Positions 39,647-49,795 of a stretch of 64,000 bases of DNA are shown piece by piece. The translations under genes and the position numbers were made by a program. The DNA is taken from positions 635,001-699,000 of the forward strand of contig SMSO01000033.1 of assembly GCA_004764695.1 (NCBI GenBank), given 5' to 3'. The stretch comes from Schizochytrium sp. TIO01. Its lineage: Eukaryota; Sar; Bigyra; Thraustochytrida; Thraustochytriidae. A model generated the notes under the pieces. That model made no database searches, was not told the DNA's origin, and saw only the letters and a list, made by a program, of their open reading frames with translations. How positions within the stretch are numbered: position 1 is the first letter of the stretch; each line of letters starts with the position of its first letter.

Positions 39647-40651
39647 ATGGCGTCGGCGCAGGGTCTTGTGGCACTGCCGGTGCTATGCGGAGCTCTACCT
39701 GTAGAACTGGAGGCGTGGGCAGAGAAGGCTTCCCCGCGTCTTGGCCTCGCAGCGACCAAGAAGCGTAAGCGTCAGCAGGTTTCTGCCGAGCTCGCGCAGA
39801 CCGCCGAAGGCCGCAAGCTCGTAAAATACCTTTTTCTTAAGCTCCACGGCGCACAGAAACTTCGCGTTGGCAACACATTGAAAGCACAGGGGGGTGATTC
39901 TGAGGATGACGCCAGTAGTGACAGCGATGATGATAACGAGGATGAGGGCGCCACTCTGTTCGTGGCGAACGTTGGCGTGACTTGGACGCGTGATATTGTG
40001 CGTAAGGTGTTTGAGCTCTTTGGCGAGGTGGACTCGGTGGCTCTGGGCCAGTCGGGAACTTCTAGATTTGCTCGCGTGCAGTTTGCAACAAAAATGGGAG
40101 CTATGAGGGCCCTCGATAGAGCTGCGCTAGCGTCGAAGGAAGGACCTGTTGATGCGAGCGAAGCGTGGAAGAAAACAGGCGTGGAGGACGCAGAAGACAC
40201 CGAAGTTGCAACAAAATTGGCTAAAAGGTCCAAGAAGGTGCCCAGGTGGATGCAGCAGTATGAGACTGAGCGCCCCGGCATGACCAAGCTCAAAGAATCT
40301 TCGGAGTCCTACATGGAGCGTTTTGCAGAATTGGAGAAGGAGATCGAGATCCTGCGCAAGGAGCAGGAGAAACAAGTGGACGACGACGGGTTTACCATGG
40401 TCAGCTACCGCAAGGGATCCCGCGCGAGAGCGCCGACCGTGGCCAGCGAAAGCTCCGCAAAGGTCAGCCGCAAACTTACAGATGGTACTGGCAAGAAGAA
40501 AAATGCCAATGCTCCTCTTGCCGACTTTTACAAATTCCAAACACGCGATCAGAAGAAGAGCAAGCTTGCCGAGCTTCGTGCCAAGTTCGAGCAAGACAAA
40601 CAGCAAATCGAGCGCCTCAAGGCGTCCAGGCGCTTCCGTCCTCTGTCATAA
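39647..40651 (+). CDS. RRP7A: Ribosomal RNA-processing protein 7 homologue
   Basis: An early small-subunit ribosome assembly factor (UTP-C/CURI-associated in yeast), acting in the nucleolus. 334 residues from ATG 39647. An N-terminal helical lead is followed by an acidic Ser/Asp patch near 88-102, then an RRM-like domain at about 104-165 (ATLFVANVGVTWTRDIVRKV, then FARVQFATKMGAMRAL). A Lys-rich segment and helix follow. The conserved RRP7 C-terminus is clear: ADFYKFQTRDQKKSKLAELR, then KFEQDKQQIERLKASRRF and FRPLS at the very end, plus the DDDGFTMVSY motif near 245 typical of the family. It is somewhat longer than the human protein (280). Codons are GC-ended as in the aminopeptidase gene. It converges with the PPP1R36-like gene. 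Confidence 0.93.
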   Translation: MASAQGLVALPVLCGALPVELEAWAEKASPRLGLAATKKRKRQQVSAELAQTAEGRKLVKYLFLKLHGAQKLRVGNTLKAQGGDSEDDASSDSDDDNEDEGATLFVANVGVTWTRDIVRKVFELFGEVDSVALGQSGTSRFARVQFATKMGAMRALDRAALASKEGPVDASEAWKKTGVEDAEDTEVATKLAKRSKKVPRWMQQYETERPGMTKLKESSESYMERFAELEKEIEILRKEQEKQVDDDGFTMVSYRKGSRARAPTVASESSAKVSRKLTDGTGKKKNANAPLADFYKFQTRDQKKSKLAELRAKFEQDKQQIERLKASRRFRPLS

Positions 40652-41128
40652 ACGTTTTAGTCTTCAGGTGTTTTCATCGCCCACAATGTTGTTCTTTTTG
40701 GTATTTTGGCCTGCTATATTCGCTTACCTATGCGATAATCACGGCATGGCTGCTGCACTAACGCGCGCATAAGAAATATAGATACATAACTTTCCCTTGA
40801 ATGCTTAAAATAAATCATGTTTTGCAGCTTGCATTCGAAAATATATTTTGGATGAGCACTTGATTGATTAAAATATTAAAATGCTATCTATATGCATATG
40901 CATATGCATTCGCATTGGTGAAGTAATTTCATTGTTTGAAGGTCAATGAGAGAAGCTTATGATGATATCTTTTTCATATTTCCCGAAGAATCTACTACTC
41001 GAATCAAGCCTTTTCTGGCAATTCGCTTTCACCAAAAGCAAGATAAAGCTCTATGGTTGTAGCCCTTTAAAAAATATATTTTTTTAATGATTTTCTTTCT
41101 TAGCGTTGTGACAATATTTTCACTTTTG
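40652..41128. other. Convergent 3' spacer
   Basis: 477 bp between two stops, AT-rich. A small ATGCAT-type repeat, itself palindromic, lies at about 40892-40911. No gene is seen. Confidence 0.5.
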
Positions 41129-42451
41129 CTATGCGTCACGTCGTCTGCTGAGCTCTTCAAGAAGCTTTTGTGTTTCATGGTCCAGATCCCCCAAAGAGCT
41201 CGTTCCAAACGTATTAGGATTCTCGCTCGCAGAAACGTCCGAGTTTTTGGACGGGCGTCGCCGTCTCTTCCGATTAGAGTTCGACTGTACCAAAGCAGCT
41301 TGAGCATTCAACCTGGTTCGTTCCAAAGGATCAGGAAGAATAATTGATAAAATTGGTGACCGGGCATGTATGGCCTTGTGAACAGAAAACGCCTTTTTTT
41401 GATCACGTGCACGAAGCGAAAGATTATCATGCCCTAATAATGCAAGCTCTGCCTCACGAAGACTTCGTCCAGCTCGGGGAGACATGCGATTTCCTGAAAA
41501 TGCTCGTGTCTGAGGCGGCTCAGGCTGGATGGGATTTAGTGAAGCGATTCCAAGAAACTTGTTATCTGGCAAGATAAGAGGCGTATCTGGTTTTGGTTGC
41601 TCTGAGTTTAGCGAGTAGTTGCCAACACTTTTTCGAATACTAATGTTAGCCTTACTACTTCGGCTCCACGAGCGAGAATTACTATTACTTGAATGCGCGT
41701 TTAGATCATCATTTCCTGACACGGGCTCTGGTGGACGAAAGCTCGAGGTCGCTGATCCAAGTGCATCCTCCTTCTTGAGACGCTCGATTTCTTTCGCTTT
41801 ATTCTCCATTTCAAGCTTAAGCGCCCTCTTCGATTCAATATCGAAATTTGGCCCACGAAATACGTAGCATAGTTCGCCCTGGATACGGTTCCATAGCTCG
41901 CGAGGCGCAAATGGCGCTGGGTCTACGCTGGCTTTGAGCACCAAAAAGACAAATTGATAGATACATTCGAACAGTAGAACATCGTCATAGGTGTGCTCAA
42001 AATTACTGCATGCAAGCAAAAGTCGAGCATATGAGCGAGACATACATTCCAACCGCTCCTTTTGTTCACTCCTTGCAGCACAGAGCTCTGCATTAGCATC
42101 GAAATCAATTGGTTGATCACGTTGCATCAGAGCCTCATGACCATCAGTTACAGCATCGCGATGCTGCTGAGCAAGCCGCATTACCCTAATGTATGAGTAG
42201 AAATAAAAAATAGCGCTAGCTAAGAAGTTGCGCATGAGACTGCTTTTATACATGTCATAGAACCCGATGGGGATCTCCAGGTTGGCCTTGGTGCCATATT
42301 CACCGACAATCAAACCAAAGGCACTTTCGATTACCTCATTTAAATTAAACTTTCGCTGCCTTCCATCCTTGCCATTTGCACGACGGCTACCTCGACTATT
42401 CAACGAGTGGAATGAAAGCATACTTGGTGATGCTCTCATGAGACCAACCAT
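41129..42451 (-). CDS. PPP1R36-like protein
   Basis: 440 residues from ATG 42451 (a second Met at residue 5 is possible). The N-terminal 240 residues are helical and conserved-looking: NLNEVIESAFGLIV near 36, a hydrophobic helix FLASAIFYFYSYIRVMRLA near 75-93, then YARLLLACSNFEHTYDD near 140 and LLFECIYQFVFLVLKASVD near 160, followed by PRELWNRIQGEL. Order, length and helices match my memory of PPP1R36, a protein phosphatase 1 regulatory subunit restricted mainly to flagellated lineages (human about 420 residues). The C-terminal 200 residues are Ser/Arg/Asn-rich and disordered with a short terminal helix. Function in flagellar signalling is inferred from the family. I could not check the alignment, so the name is tentative; the gene itself is solid. 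Confidence 0.6.
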   Translation of the reverse strand: MVGLMRASPSMLSFHSLNSRGSRRANGKDGRQRKFNLNEVIESAFGLIVGEYGTKANLEIPIGFYDMYKSSLMRNFLASAIFYFYSYIRVMRLAQQHRDAVTDGHEALMQRDQPIDFDANAELCAARSEQKERLECMSRSYARLLLACSNFEHTYDDVLLFECIYQFVFLVLKASVDPAPFAPRELWNRIQGELCYVFRGPNFDIESKRALKLEMENKAKEIERLKKEDALGSATSSFRPPEPVSGNDDLNAHSSNSNSRSWSRSSKANISIRKSVGNYSLNSEQPKPDTPLILPDNKFLGIASLNPIQPEPPQTRAFSGNRMSPRAGRSLREAELALLGHDNLSLRARDQKKAFSVHKAIHARSPILSIILPDPLERTRLNAQAALVQSNSNRKRRRRPSKNSDVSASENPNTFGTSSLGDLDHETQKLLEELSRRRDA

Positions 42452-43112
42452 AGTGCGCGTCTCTTTTTAGCAAGTTCTGACTCCCCCACCTCTCCTGAAT
42501 GCTGTCTTTCCGAATCTTGTCACCTAGCCAGGTGCAGAAACGCAGCGCCCTCTGGGAAAGCAAGTAGTTTATTGTATATCAGTTTATACCTTCTATCTTG
42601 TAAAGCGAGACCGCAAAATAGTGCCCTTTTCAACTAGCGATAGCAGAACCAACTTAGTCAGCGAACCATACTAAATCCTGCGCGGAGGTCACTTGCGACT
42701 CCGCGCTTTCTGCGCAACGCATTTTTATTTTTAAACTTGCGCAACGCATTTGTTTTGGACTCTGGAGGCGTACGAGCCGAACTCTTGATGAGGCATAGCT
42801 GAGTGGCTTCAAGGTTCAGGTACATGTACGCACGCATGCATGCAGCGGACTATGGGGATTTCAATATCCCCTGACATCTTGATCATATTGATATAGCAAG
42901 AGTAGTCTAGTACGATGTTATGTGTATGTACGAAAGTTTTTGAGACTTTCAACAGTGGAAGAGGGTGATAGCAATACCTAAGAAATACTAGTAGAATTAC
43001 TTTTTTTAATTACCAAGAAGTATTTACTTGAGGAATGAATGAACAATGAGTATAGGTCTTATGAAGGAGAGATTTATTGTCAAATGTACAGGTCGTCTGG
43101 GTGTATTACAGG
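42452..43112. other. Spacer between two minus-strand genes
   Basis: 661 bp, with AT-rich text and no coding signal. It contains an alternating GCATGCATGC-like stretch at about 42829-42845. Confidence 0.5.
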
Positions 43113-44402
43113 TTAAGTAGAGTCTGCATGGTTTGCGGTGCTGCACGAGTCAGTGTTAAGAAAATCAAGAACCTTTTCGTGCCAAAGCTCAAAATTCCAG
43201 AGATATTTGTTTTCTGGATCACCGTCTTTGAAAACACGCGAAAGCACCCGTAGTGGCTGGCCGCGCAAGTAAGGCTGAACTTCGAAGCTTTGCCCAATGG
43301 CCCGAAGTTGAAAATTTTCCATATCAAGCTTGTTGTTGAAAAAATCAAACGTGTATACTCTATCTGTGCGAAAAGAAAAATTTTCCAAGTTTGATTGTTT
43401 GGAAAAGAACTTTTTACGTTCTGCTCGACTCATAGACTCACCAAGCTCCACTGCACCAAAGTTCTCTTTTACCTCCATGTTTGGAGTAAGGTCTAAAGGC
43501 TCATCCGAAACATGCATTATTTGTACAGTTTGGGCCAGGGGGCTTAGCATATAGGTTTGGTCGCCGACGTAGATCTGCAAAAGTGGTGCGAGAAGCCGGA
43601 AAAACTTCACCACAGGCTTAAGAACAAATTGAGAGGGTCGTTTCACAGGTTTACAAAATTCTTGTCCAGTCTGCACATCAGCAAAGGCCAGTTCCTCCTT
43701 GAATTTGCCAGAAATCACTACGGAAGAAAGCCTCGAGCGTCCATCAAAATATTCACTGGCCTCAGGCAAACCTTGCATACGAAACATAGCTGTTCCAACG
43801 AAGAGGTTTGTTTCAAACGGAAATGCTACGCCTTGGGTAGACAAGGGGTTACCGATGTTGGTTTTACTGTCCCATCCATAATGGACCATGCTTTCCCTAA
43901 ACAAGAGAGGCTTTGTTGGCCAAAAGTCTGGATGGGGCAAGGTATTTGGACAGCTAAACTTATGCTTCATCTCGCCACCTTTCGCATCTCCATCCGAGCT
44001 AGCAAGCCTCAGCCCATCCGCATAAGTGTCAGCTACATTGATACAGGGCACTTCTGCGCTCCAAGTCGTCCAGACGATACTCCCAAACGAGCTTTTGCCG
44101 CTGCCTTCCGCAGACCATTCTGCATCCAGTGATTTTGACAAGCTTGACTCCGAGTCTCCCTCTTCCTCGTCTTCGTCTTCAGTCTTGTCCTCCTCCTCTT
44201 GATCCTCCACGGAGTCTTCAAGGTCGTCTTCGAGCTCTTCTTCGGTCTCGTTTTCAATTGACGCTGTACGTTCTCTGTTCCGGCCAGACTCTGTGTGCTC
44301 ATCTCTACTTGCAGCCAGTGTTATATTACAGCCAGCTTCTCTCGCGTGCGCACGAGACCCAGGCAGCAGGACAGCCTTCATAGCCTCCATCGTGCGGCCC
44401 AT
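43113..44402 (-). CDS. DUF1769 (Duc1-like) family protein
   Basis: 429 residues from ATG 44402. Residues 40-95 are strongly acidic (Glu/Asp with Ser), likely disordered. The globular part, about 105-420, matches the DUF1769 family known from fungi and oomycetes. Recognisable pieces are FPFETNLFVGTAMFR near 200, the EYFDGRSRLSSVVISGKFK segment near 220, TGQEFCKP near 252, and the C-terminal YTFDFFNNKLDMENFQLR followed by LRGQPLRVLSRVF and a final W-containing helix. Fission-yeast Duc1 is reported to bind phosphoinositide at the plasma membrane, so a lipid-associated role is possible here. No catalytic residues are evident. The assignment rests on motif order and length; confidence in the family is moderate to good. 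Confidence 0.75.
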   Translation of the reverse strand: MGRTMEAMKAVLLPGSRAHAREAGCNITLAASRDEHTESGRNRERTASIENETEEELEDDLEDSVEDQEEEDKTEDEDEEEGDSESSLSKSLDAEWSAEGSGKSSFGSIVWTTWSAEVPCINVADTYADGLRLASSDGDAKGGEMKHKFSCPNTLPHPDFWPTKPLLFRESMVHYGWDSKTNIGNPLSTQGVAFPFETNLFVGTAMFRMQGLPEASEYFDGRSRLSSVVISGKFKEELAFADVQTGQEFCKPVKRPSQFVLKPVVKFFRLLAPLLQIYVGDQTYMLSPLAQTVQIMHVSDEPLDLTPNMEVKENFGAVELGESMSRAERKKFFSKQSNLENFSFRTDRVYTFDFFNNKLDMENFQLRAIGQSFEVQPYLRGQPLRVLSRVFKDGDPENKYLWNFELWHEKVLDFLNTDSCSTANHADST

Positions 44403-45533
44403 CTTTCAACGAGCACAAGTTTATTCAAGGTTTGCTTTCTGAGACGACCTCGAACAAGTTCTCAACCAGCAAGTGAAAGAATTGAAATGAAATGAAATGA
44501 AGTAAAATCTCACAAAAATGAACGCGAATCACCCTTTTCCATAGCAGTCTTAATCACGCTTACCACAATGGAATGCACTAATCAAATCGATTGTAATCTC
44601 AACTCCCCGCCCAAATACCTGTGGCGTTCACGATAAACTGTACCAGGCGCTCGCTAGATGTTTGACATGAATGATCTGCACGTCTTTGCGGCTGCTGGAT
44701 GGCATAGGGGAGTTGGCAACTAACTGCACATAAATGATGGAGATCTTTGATCGTGTGGAATAAAGTGATGAGGAACTCGTGCTACTAGAAGGTCTGAGCA
44801 CATGAACCATGAAACAAAAGTAGCTGTATCTTGCGTAGGTATCGATTCGGAAGGAGTTGGTTGCTATAGACCGAGGATTTGTTGATGGTGGCGAATCTTT
44901 GGCACTGGCCAGAAGCACGATAGATACCTCGGTACTATTGTATTAGAAGACTTCGAGCCATCATCATTGTGAAGTATCTGGTGGGTGCCATTTTTAGTTC
45001 CCCCGCTTAATGTGCATATATTCATCTCAGCCGATAAGTTTCATAGTCTGCTTCTCTTTATGCAATGAAAAGTACGTATAATGGTGCGTGCAATAAAGGC
45101 GAAGGCTCAAGTTGGTCCTTGAGGCAAATTGAAACTTCGATACCTTCATGGGCAACGCATGTACGTTCGTACATCGAAATTATTTTTGTCTATGAAAAAT
45201 ATTTCAAGAGGAGCTGTTTTCGAACTGCTTTTTCCAATGAACTCAATAGTAGTGTAGGTACTACCTAAGTACTCTCGTTTTCTTGACTCGTCACCAGCGA
45301 TCGCGCACAGCAACCTCAAAGTCTACCTCAAAGTCAGAGCATGGTAAAGTTACAAATTAGGTATGTAATACGACACGGATATTTTTTTTTTTTTTTATAA
45401 GAATCAGAAATGACCTTGAAGAAGTTGGTCGAACAAAGTCAACAGACCGCCTTAGATCGCGAACTCCAGCAGCCTTGTTTGCCTTGTTTTCTCTTTGATC
45501 TTGAAAAGCTTCTAGGGCCCATTGCGGGGCAGC
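44403..45533. promoter_or_regulatory. Divergent spacer between DUF1769 gene and Churchill
   Basis: 1.13 kb. It contains GAAAT units at about 44483-44502, a T16 run at about 45382-45397, and reading frames of 60-96 codons without recognisable content (for example 44628-44918 minus). It presumably carries both promoters. Confidence 0.4.
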
Positions 45534-46082
45534 ATGTGTCGCCAGTGTGCAATAGAAGCGCTCCCAGATCGTGGACGCACGTGTCTAGATGGTGGCGCCT
45601 ACCTCATGAACTGGGCAGGATGCGGCTCCTGCGGCTCGAGAGACCTTCCTAAGATCGCCGAGCGTAGCATTGAAGAAGATGGTGCAGAGGATGACGAATT
45701 CTGTGAGCTAGAGGAAATTACGACTTTCAAGCACCTTTGCTCCGCCTGTGACCATTTCATCTGCGAGCATTTCCACAAATACGCTGCCACACAGTCGAGA
45801 CAGGACTTCTTCATGGAGTGCATTCTTTGTGGTCGTGGCACTGACGAGAAGAGGCTTGACGAGGACGCAACCCACATGAAGGCTGCTGATGAGGAAAGTA
45901 CTGTCACCATCTCCACAACTTCGGCCTCTCCTCCACTCCCAAACGACCCTGACAACATTGACCGACCATCTCCAGGCCAGGTTACGGCTGGCTTAGCCGC
46001 TATGGTAGCAAGCGTGCGGATTAATCATGGCGATAATGACACACTCTCACACGATGGATCTGACGACGACGAGTGGGACTAG
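45534..46082 (+). CDS. CHURC1: Churchill domain protein
   Basis: Zinc-binding protein of the Churchill family (first described as a vertebrate developmental regulator, widely present in protists with unknown role). 182 residues; the family almost always begins Met-Cys, which fixes the start at ATG 45534 rather than an upstream TTG. Residues 1-115 align well: MCRQCAIEALPDRGRTCLD, then GGAYLMNWAGCGSC, SRDLPKI, a YKHLC-like FKHLCSACDHFICEH, and MECILCGRG. All the paired Cys/His zinc ligands are in place. Compared with the usual 112 residues it has an acidic, Ser/Thr-rich C-terminal tail of about 65 residues ending DDDEWD, which is probably disordered. It converges with the FHA gene at 295 bp. 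Confidence 0.92.
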   Translation: MCRQCAIEALPDRGRTCLDGGAYLMNWAGCGSCGSRDLPKIAERSIEEDGAEDDEFCELEEITTFKHLCSACDHFICEHFHKYAATQSRQDFFMECILCGRGTDEKRLDEDATHMKAADEESTVTISTTSASPPLPNDPDNIDRPSPGQVTAGLAAMVASVRINHGDNDTLSHDGSDDDEWD

Positions 46083-46377
46083 GCATCTTGCTCCACGGAA
46101 CCGATATAACTTCGAGATTTCGTTTATGCTTTCTGTGATAGTTCACATCTTTACTTTAAGGTAGTGTTAGAACGAGCCGCCCTTGAAAAGAGTTGGATTG
46201 CTTGTCTTAAATCGATGTTTTAGCGTCTTGGTTGTGCGTGTAATTCTTTGTATGCGATAAAATGAAAAGGATTGTTTAAAAAACGTGCAAGAAGTGTATG
46301 AAGACCTTATAAACTTTTGTTAAAGAGTGTTTGTTGATATGAACTTGCCGTTAATTAGCTTGACCGGCACTCCAGTT

Positions 46378-48588
46378 TTAATCATCTGCGATACGGGATT
46401 TTTTATTGTGGTGATCTGAAGTATCTTGGAAAGGATCATCCTCATCCACATCAAGGTCTTCACTATTATCTGCCCGATCGCCTTCACTTTGTGTCACGAA
46501 CATAATTTTCTTGCGTTTCGGAGTACGAAGGCTGATCAATGGCTTTTTGTTAGATACATCTGCACTATTTTCCTCCAAGTTCGCGCTGCCTTTTTGTTTA
46601 TGTGACCTGATGTCATCGTCCAGGTCACCATCAAGGGTTGCATCATGAGGAGAAGAGTCCATGAGAATTTCTTGGTCTTGATCATTTGAACTCGCTGCAT
46701 TAGACCCCTTTCCTGTTTCCACACCCTTGTTTACTCCATCAAGGGATTTGGTGACTTGGGGTTCACCGAGGTGTCTGCTAGCTACATTTTCCCCACTGCC
46801 CTTTTCTTCTTCATTATCATTATGCACGACGCTGATGCAATCATCTTCATTATTCCGAGTTTCGTTCATAGAAACGTCCATTGGATTCAGTGTTGCCAGA
46901 TTGGTATCAAGACCACCAGCTTCAAGAGTTTGCGGTTCCGCGCAGGCATTTTGATCATCATCATTTGTTTGATCACGGCCATCGTCTTCATCTTTTGGGG
47001 ACGAAACATGGCTAGGCTGATGGTTTATAAGATTTCCGAGACGCTCTCCTGTTACACATTCTTCGTTTTCCTCGGGAGCTTCACCTTCACCTTGAGTCGC
47101 AGGAACATAGGTTGACATGGGCATGGCATCATATTCGTTGATTTCTTCATCATCCTCGCTTCTCTCCCTTTCTTCGTCGAGCTCTCGCGCTTTTTGCTCT
47201 CTATCTTGTTTTGTACGCCAATTCGTCTGATTCTTCATTTCCTCATCACTAGAGACCTCTTCATCTTCCGGATCATCAGGGAGGAACTGAGTAGCTTGCA
47301 TCTCTGCTCGAGCAAGGGACTGGCGACCGGGGTTTGTAACAGGTCCACCAAGTGTTTCCGTGATTGCCTTGAAATTTTGGTCTTGAGATTCCTTCATTTC
47401 TGTCATTAGAGCAGACATTCGGTCCATAAATGTTTGCATTTGCTGAGGATGCGCAGCTTGAACGTCCTTAGCGGTCCGAACGGCACGTTTAAGTTTTTTC
47501 TCAAGTAGTTCGCTGTGCGCGGTAGATTCTTGCAACCTAGCTTTGAGTTTCCCATCTGCAGCCTGGCGTACGCGTTTCTTCTCCATTTCTAGCTGCTGGC
47601 GCACCAACTTGAGGCTCAGTTCAAGAGACCCTTTGTCCTCACGAAGTCGCGTGAGTTCCTTTTCCTGACGTTCATTGTCTTCCACAAGCTTGTTTGCTCG
47701 GTTTGCTTCCCTCGCAACCTGCGCTTCCAGCTCTGATGTTTTCTTTTGCATTTCACTTCGCAGTTCAAGTGCCATCATTTCTTTATCACTGTTCGCTTTC
47801 GCGAGCGATTCTTGTGCCTCGCTGACCTCCCCACGCAATACTTCAATCCTCTTTTGCAGTGCCTCTTCAGACTCTGTCGCAATCTGAATTCGTTTCTGCT
47901 CTGCTTGCAATTCCATCCTGACGTCTTCAAGTTCTTTGTCATATTCTGCCCGCAAAGCAGCTTCTGACGCCTCAAACTCTTTTCTCAGCTCTCGCATTTG
48001 CTCAATATACTTTGCATGTGCGTCTAAATCATTGGCATTGATCGGTGTCGCTGATCCTTCCGATTCCTTTTCTTTCGCTATAGCATTGGGAACCTTGGGC
48101 GTCGACGACTCATTAGAGCTTCTGCTAGAGTTTGTTCCAAGCCCAAGCTTTGCATTGTTGGGTTTCGTCGCGTGGTGTTGAGCAATTCTGCGTTCTTCGT
48201 CGCTCAAGGGTAGGAACTCGAATTGGTGAAGAACTTTGGCAGTCTCGTTTTTTGCGTGCATGGAGAGCACAATAGTATCACCTTTGCGCAGTGGACACCT
48301 TTTGCCTTTACCAACGCGTGAACGGTTGACCGAAGTGCCGTTCGTACTGGTGTCAAGCAATTCGTAGCGCTCACCTCCATGGTCGTCGGCGCGGATTCTA
48401 ACTATGGCGCAGTGTCTACCAGAGACAATGATTTCGCGGAGCACGAGCTGGCATTGGGAAGGGTCACGGCCAATCCAGAACTCATCGCGGGTCAGGGTTT
48501 CATCACCTTCGTCGTGGACCACTTCCCAGCTCTCATTTACAAGCGTGTGCCGTAGACGTGCCCACGCAACGCCTTCAGAGCTACTCAT
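46378..48588 (-). CDS. FHA-domain coiled-coil protein
   Basis: 736 residues from ATG 48588; the longer frame opens at a TTG. An FHA phosphothreonine-binding domain occupies about residues 15-120. Its diagnostic residues are FWIGRDPSQC (the GR), VSGRHCAI (the SxxH-like SGRH) and the TSTNGTSVN loop, followed by LRKGDTIVL. Residues 185-378 are a long uninterrupted coiled coil rich in E, K, R and L, so the protein is likely a dimer or rod. The remaining 350 residues are acidic and disordered (many E, D, N and Q), ending in a KRKKI cluster and a final KKSR, possible nuclear signals. FHA plus coiled coil occurs in DNA-damage and centrosomal scaffolds; which applies here is not decidable. Intronless. 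Its start is divergent from the thioesterase. Confidence 0.88.
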   Translation of the reverse strand: MSSSEGVAWARLRHTLVNESWEVVHDEGDETLTRDEFWIGRDPSQCQLVLREIIVSGRHCAIVRIRADDHGGERYELLDTSTNGTSVNRSRVGKGKRCPLRKGDTIVLSMHAKNETAKVLHQFEFLPLSDEERRIAQHHATKPNNAKLGLGTNSSRSSNESSTPKVPNAIAKEKESEGSATPINANDLDAHAKYIEQMRELRKEFEASEAALRAEYDKELEDVRMELQAEQKRIQIATESEEALQKRIEVLRGEVSEAQESLAKANSDKEMMALELRSEMQKKTSELEAQVAREANRANKLVEDNERQEKELTRLREDKGSLELSLKLVRQQLEMEKKRVRQAADGKLKARLQESTAHSELLEKKLKRAVRTAKDVQAAHPQQMQTFMDRMSALMTEMKESQDQNFKAITETLGGPVTNPGRQSLARAEMQATQFLPDDPEDEEVSSDEEMKNQTNWRTKQDREQKARELDEERERSEDDEEINEYDAMPMSTYVPATQGEGEAPEENEECVTGERLGNLINHQPSHVSSPKDEDDGRDQTNDDDQNACAEPQTLEAGGLDTNLATLNPMDVSMNETRNNEDDCISVVHNDNEEEKGSGENVASRHLGEPQVTKSLDGVNKGVETGKGSNAASSNDQDQEILMDSSPHDATLDGDLDDDIRSHKQKGSANLEENSADVSNKKPLISLRTPKRKKIMFVTQSEGDRADNSEDLDVDEDDPFQDTSDHHNKKSRIADD

Positions 48589-49795
48589 GACGGTTGAGTA
48601 CAGCAACTCTGGCAACCGAAGATGGAGCGATGGTTAGGACGAAAGGGGAGTCCACCGGTTTTGCGGCTATGAACAGCCTGGCCTCAAAGTTTTGCCAGGG
48701 CCGCTATGCTGGTTGTGCCGCGGTTTCTGATTTGATTTTCTTGCGAAGTTTAGTTGTTCTGAAGAGAAACATTTTTCTAACCATCATTGTAAATAAACTG
48801 CTACGTATTGGATAGGAGGCAGTTAAGACTTGGGGAATGGTGAATTGAAGGGGACGAATTTATGGAATCGAATCGAGCATTGTCTGTGAGACCAGGCTGA
48901 GAAGAGCTTGGAAATTGAAATGCAAAGTGGAGTATAAGAACTGATGTAATCATTTGCGTCTTTCTCCTTTCTACAGGCCATAAATGGCTGTGAGGAGTGG
49001 TGTAATGAAACTGCCCCGCGCCAAGCTGTTAACCTTTGACACAGAAAGGCAAGAGTTTATCTTGGAAATATTCGATGGGACCATCACATGTAAGTGTCGG
49101 CGGGCCACATTGAAAAGATGCTTTACATGTCATTCGCTTCAGAGAAGGTCCCTCTGGCGGTTGTACGCCGAAATTTATATGTCGCCTTGCCACCCCAACA
49201 TGTTAACTTGTAACGTTCATAAAATGTGCCACGTTGAAGCTGCTTTTCCCAATGATGCTGAACACTTAGCTCGAAAATCCACGTGCATTTTGTTGCTCCA
49301 CAATCCCTCAGACTTTCTCGCTTCTGCTTTGAAGTTTGTGACTTATACTCTAAGGTCCGGCCTATTTGACCTCACTTAAGTTTAGTTGCGTAAAGTATTG
49401 TACTACTTGCTCTCCACATCTCTAGGTCGCTTCTGACCAGGCTTTTTAAAGAAGACTCAAGACCTGAAATGGGCCCAGACATATAATCGCGAAAGTCGTG
49501 TTTGCTCCTCTGCCGCGAGTACTACAACGACATCAGCAGAGAGAGCAAACGTTGGTCCACATGAATTGTTGGCACTGCTTTGAACTCAAAGTTCGTGACT
49601 TTACTTCATATATTTGGTCAGTCCTCCAGAGGTCCAAAGGCCGGAAGTAGATACAAATAAGACAACTGCACCGTGGAGCTTTAGTATTATACGAAGACAA
49701 GTTCTTGCTTCTTGGGGCAATCAGAGTTCTTGCCAACCAGCTGCTGCTAAGAGTTGGTGGACGCATTCAGCACACGCCTCCAGACTTCGAGCACG
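48589..49795. promoter_or_regulatory. Divergent spacer with gene relic
   Basis: 1.2 kb between the FHA gene and the thioesterase. The middle holds the relic at 48984-49379, listed separately. The rest carries no other signal. Confidence 0.4.
48984..49379 (+). pseudogene. Possible gene relic or small spliced gene
   Basis: 131 codons open from ATG 48984. The first 36 residues (ending LEIFDGTITC) look like good coding sequence. Near 49090 there is a strong donor-like ACATGTAAGTG, and a one-base shift at this point leads into a second codon-like frame (49093-49212, with LYMSFASEKVPLAVV) ending at a TAA. The original frame also stays open to 49379 but is less protein-like. This fits either a frameshifted relic or a gene with an intron starting at 49091 whose acceptor I could not fix. 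A preceding TTTCTACAG at 48970-48978 resembles an acceptor. No family is recognised. Confidence 0.3.
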
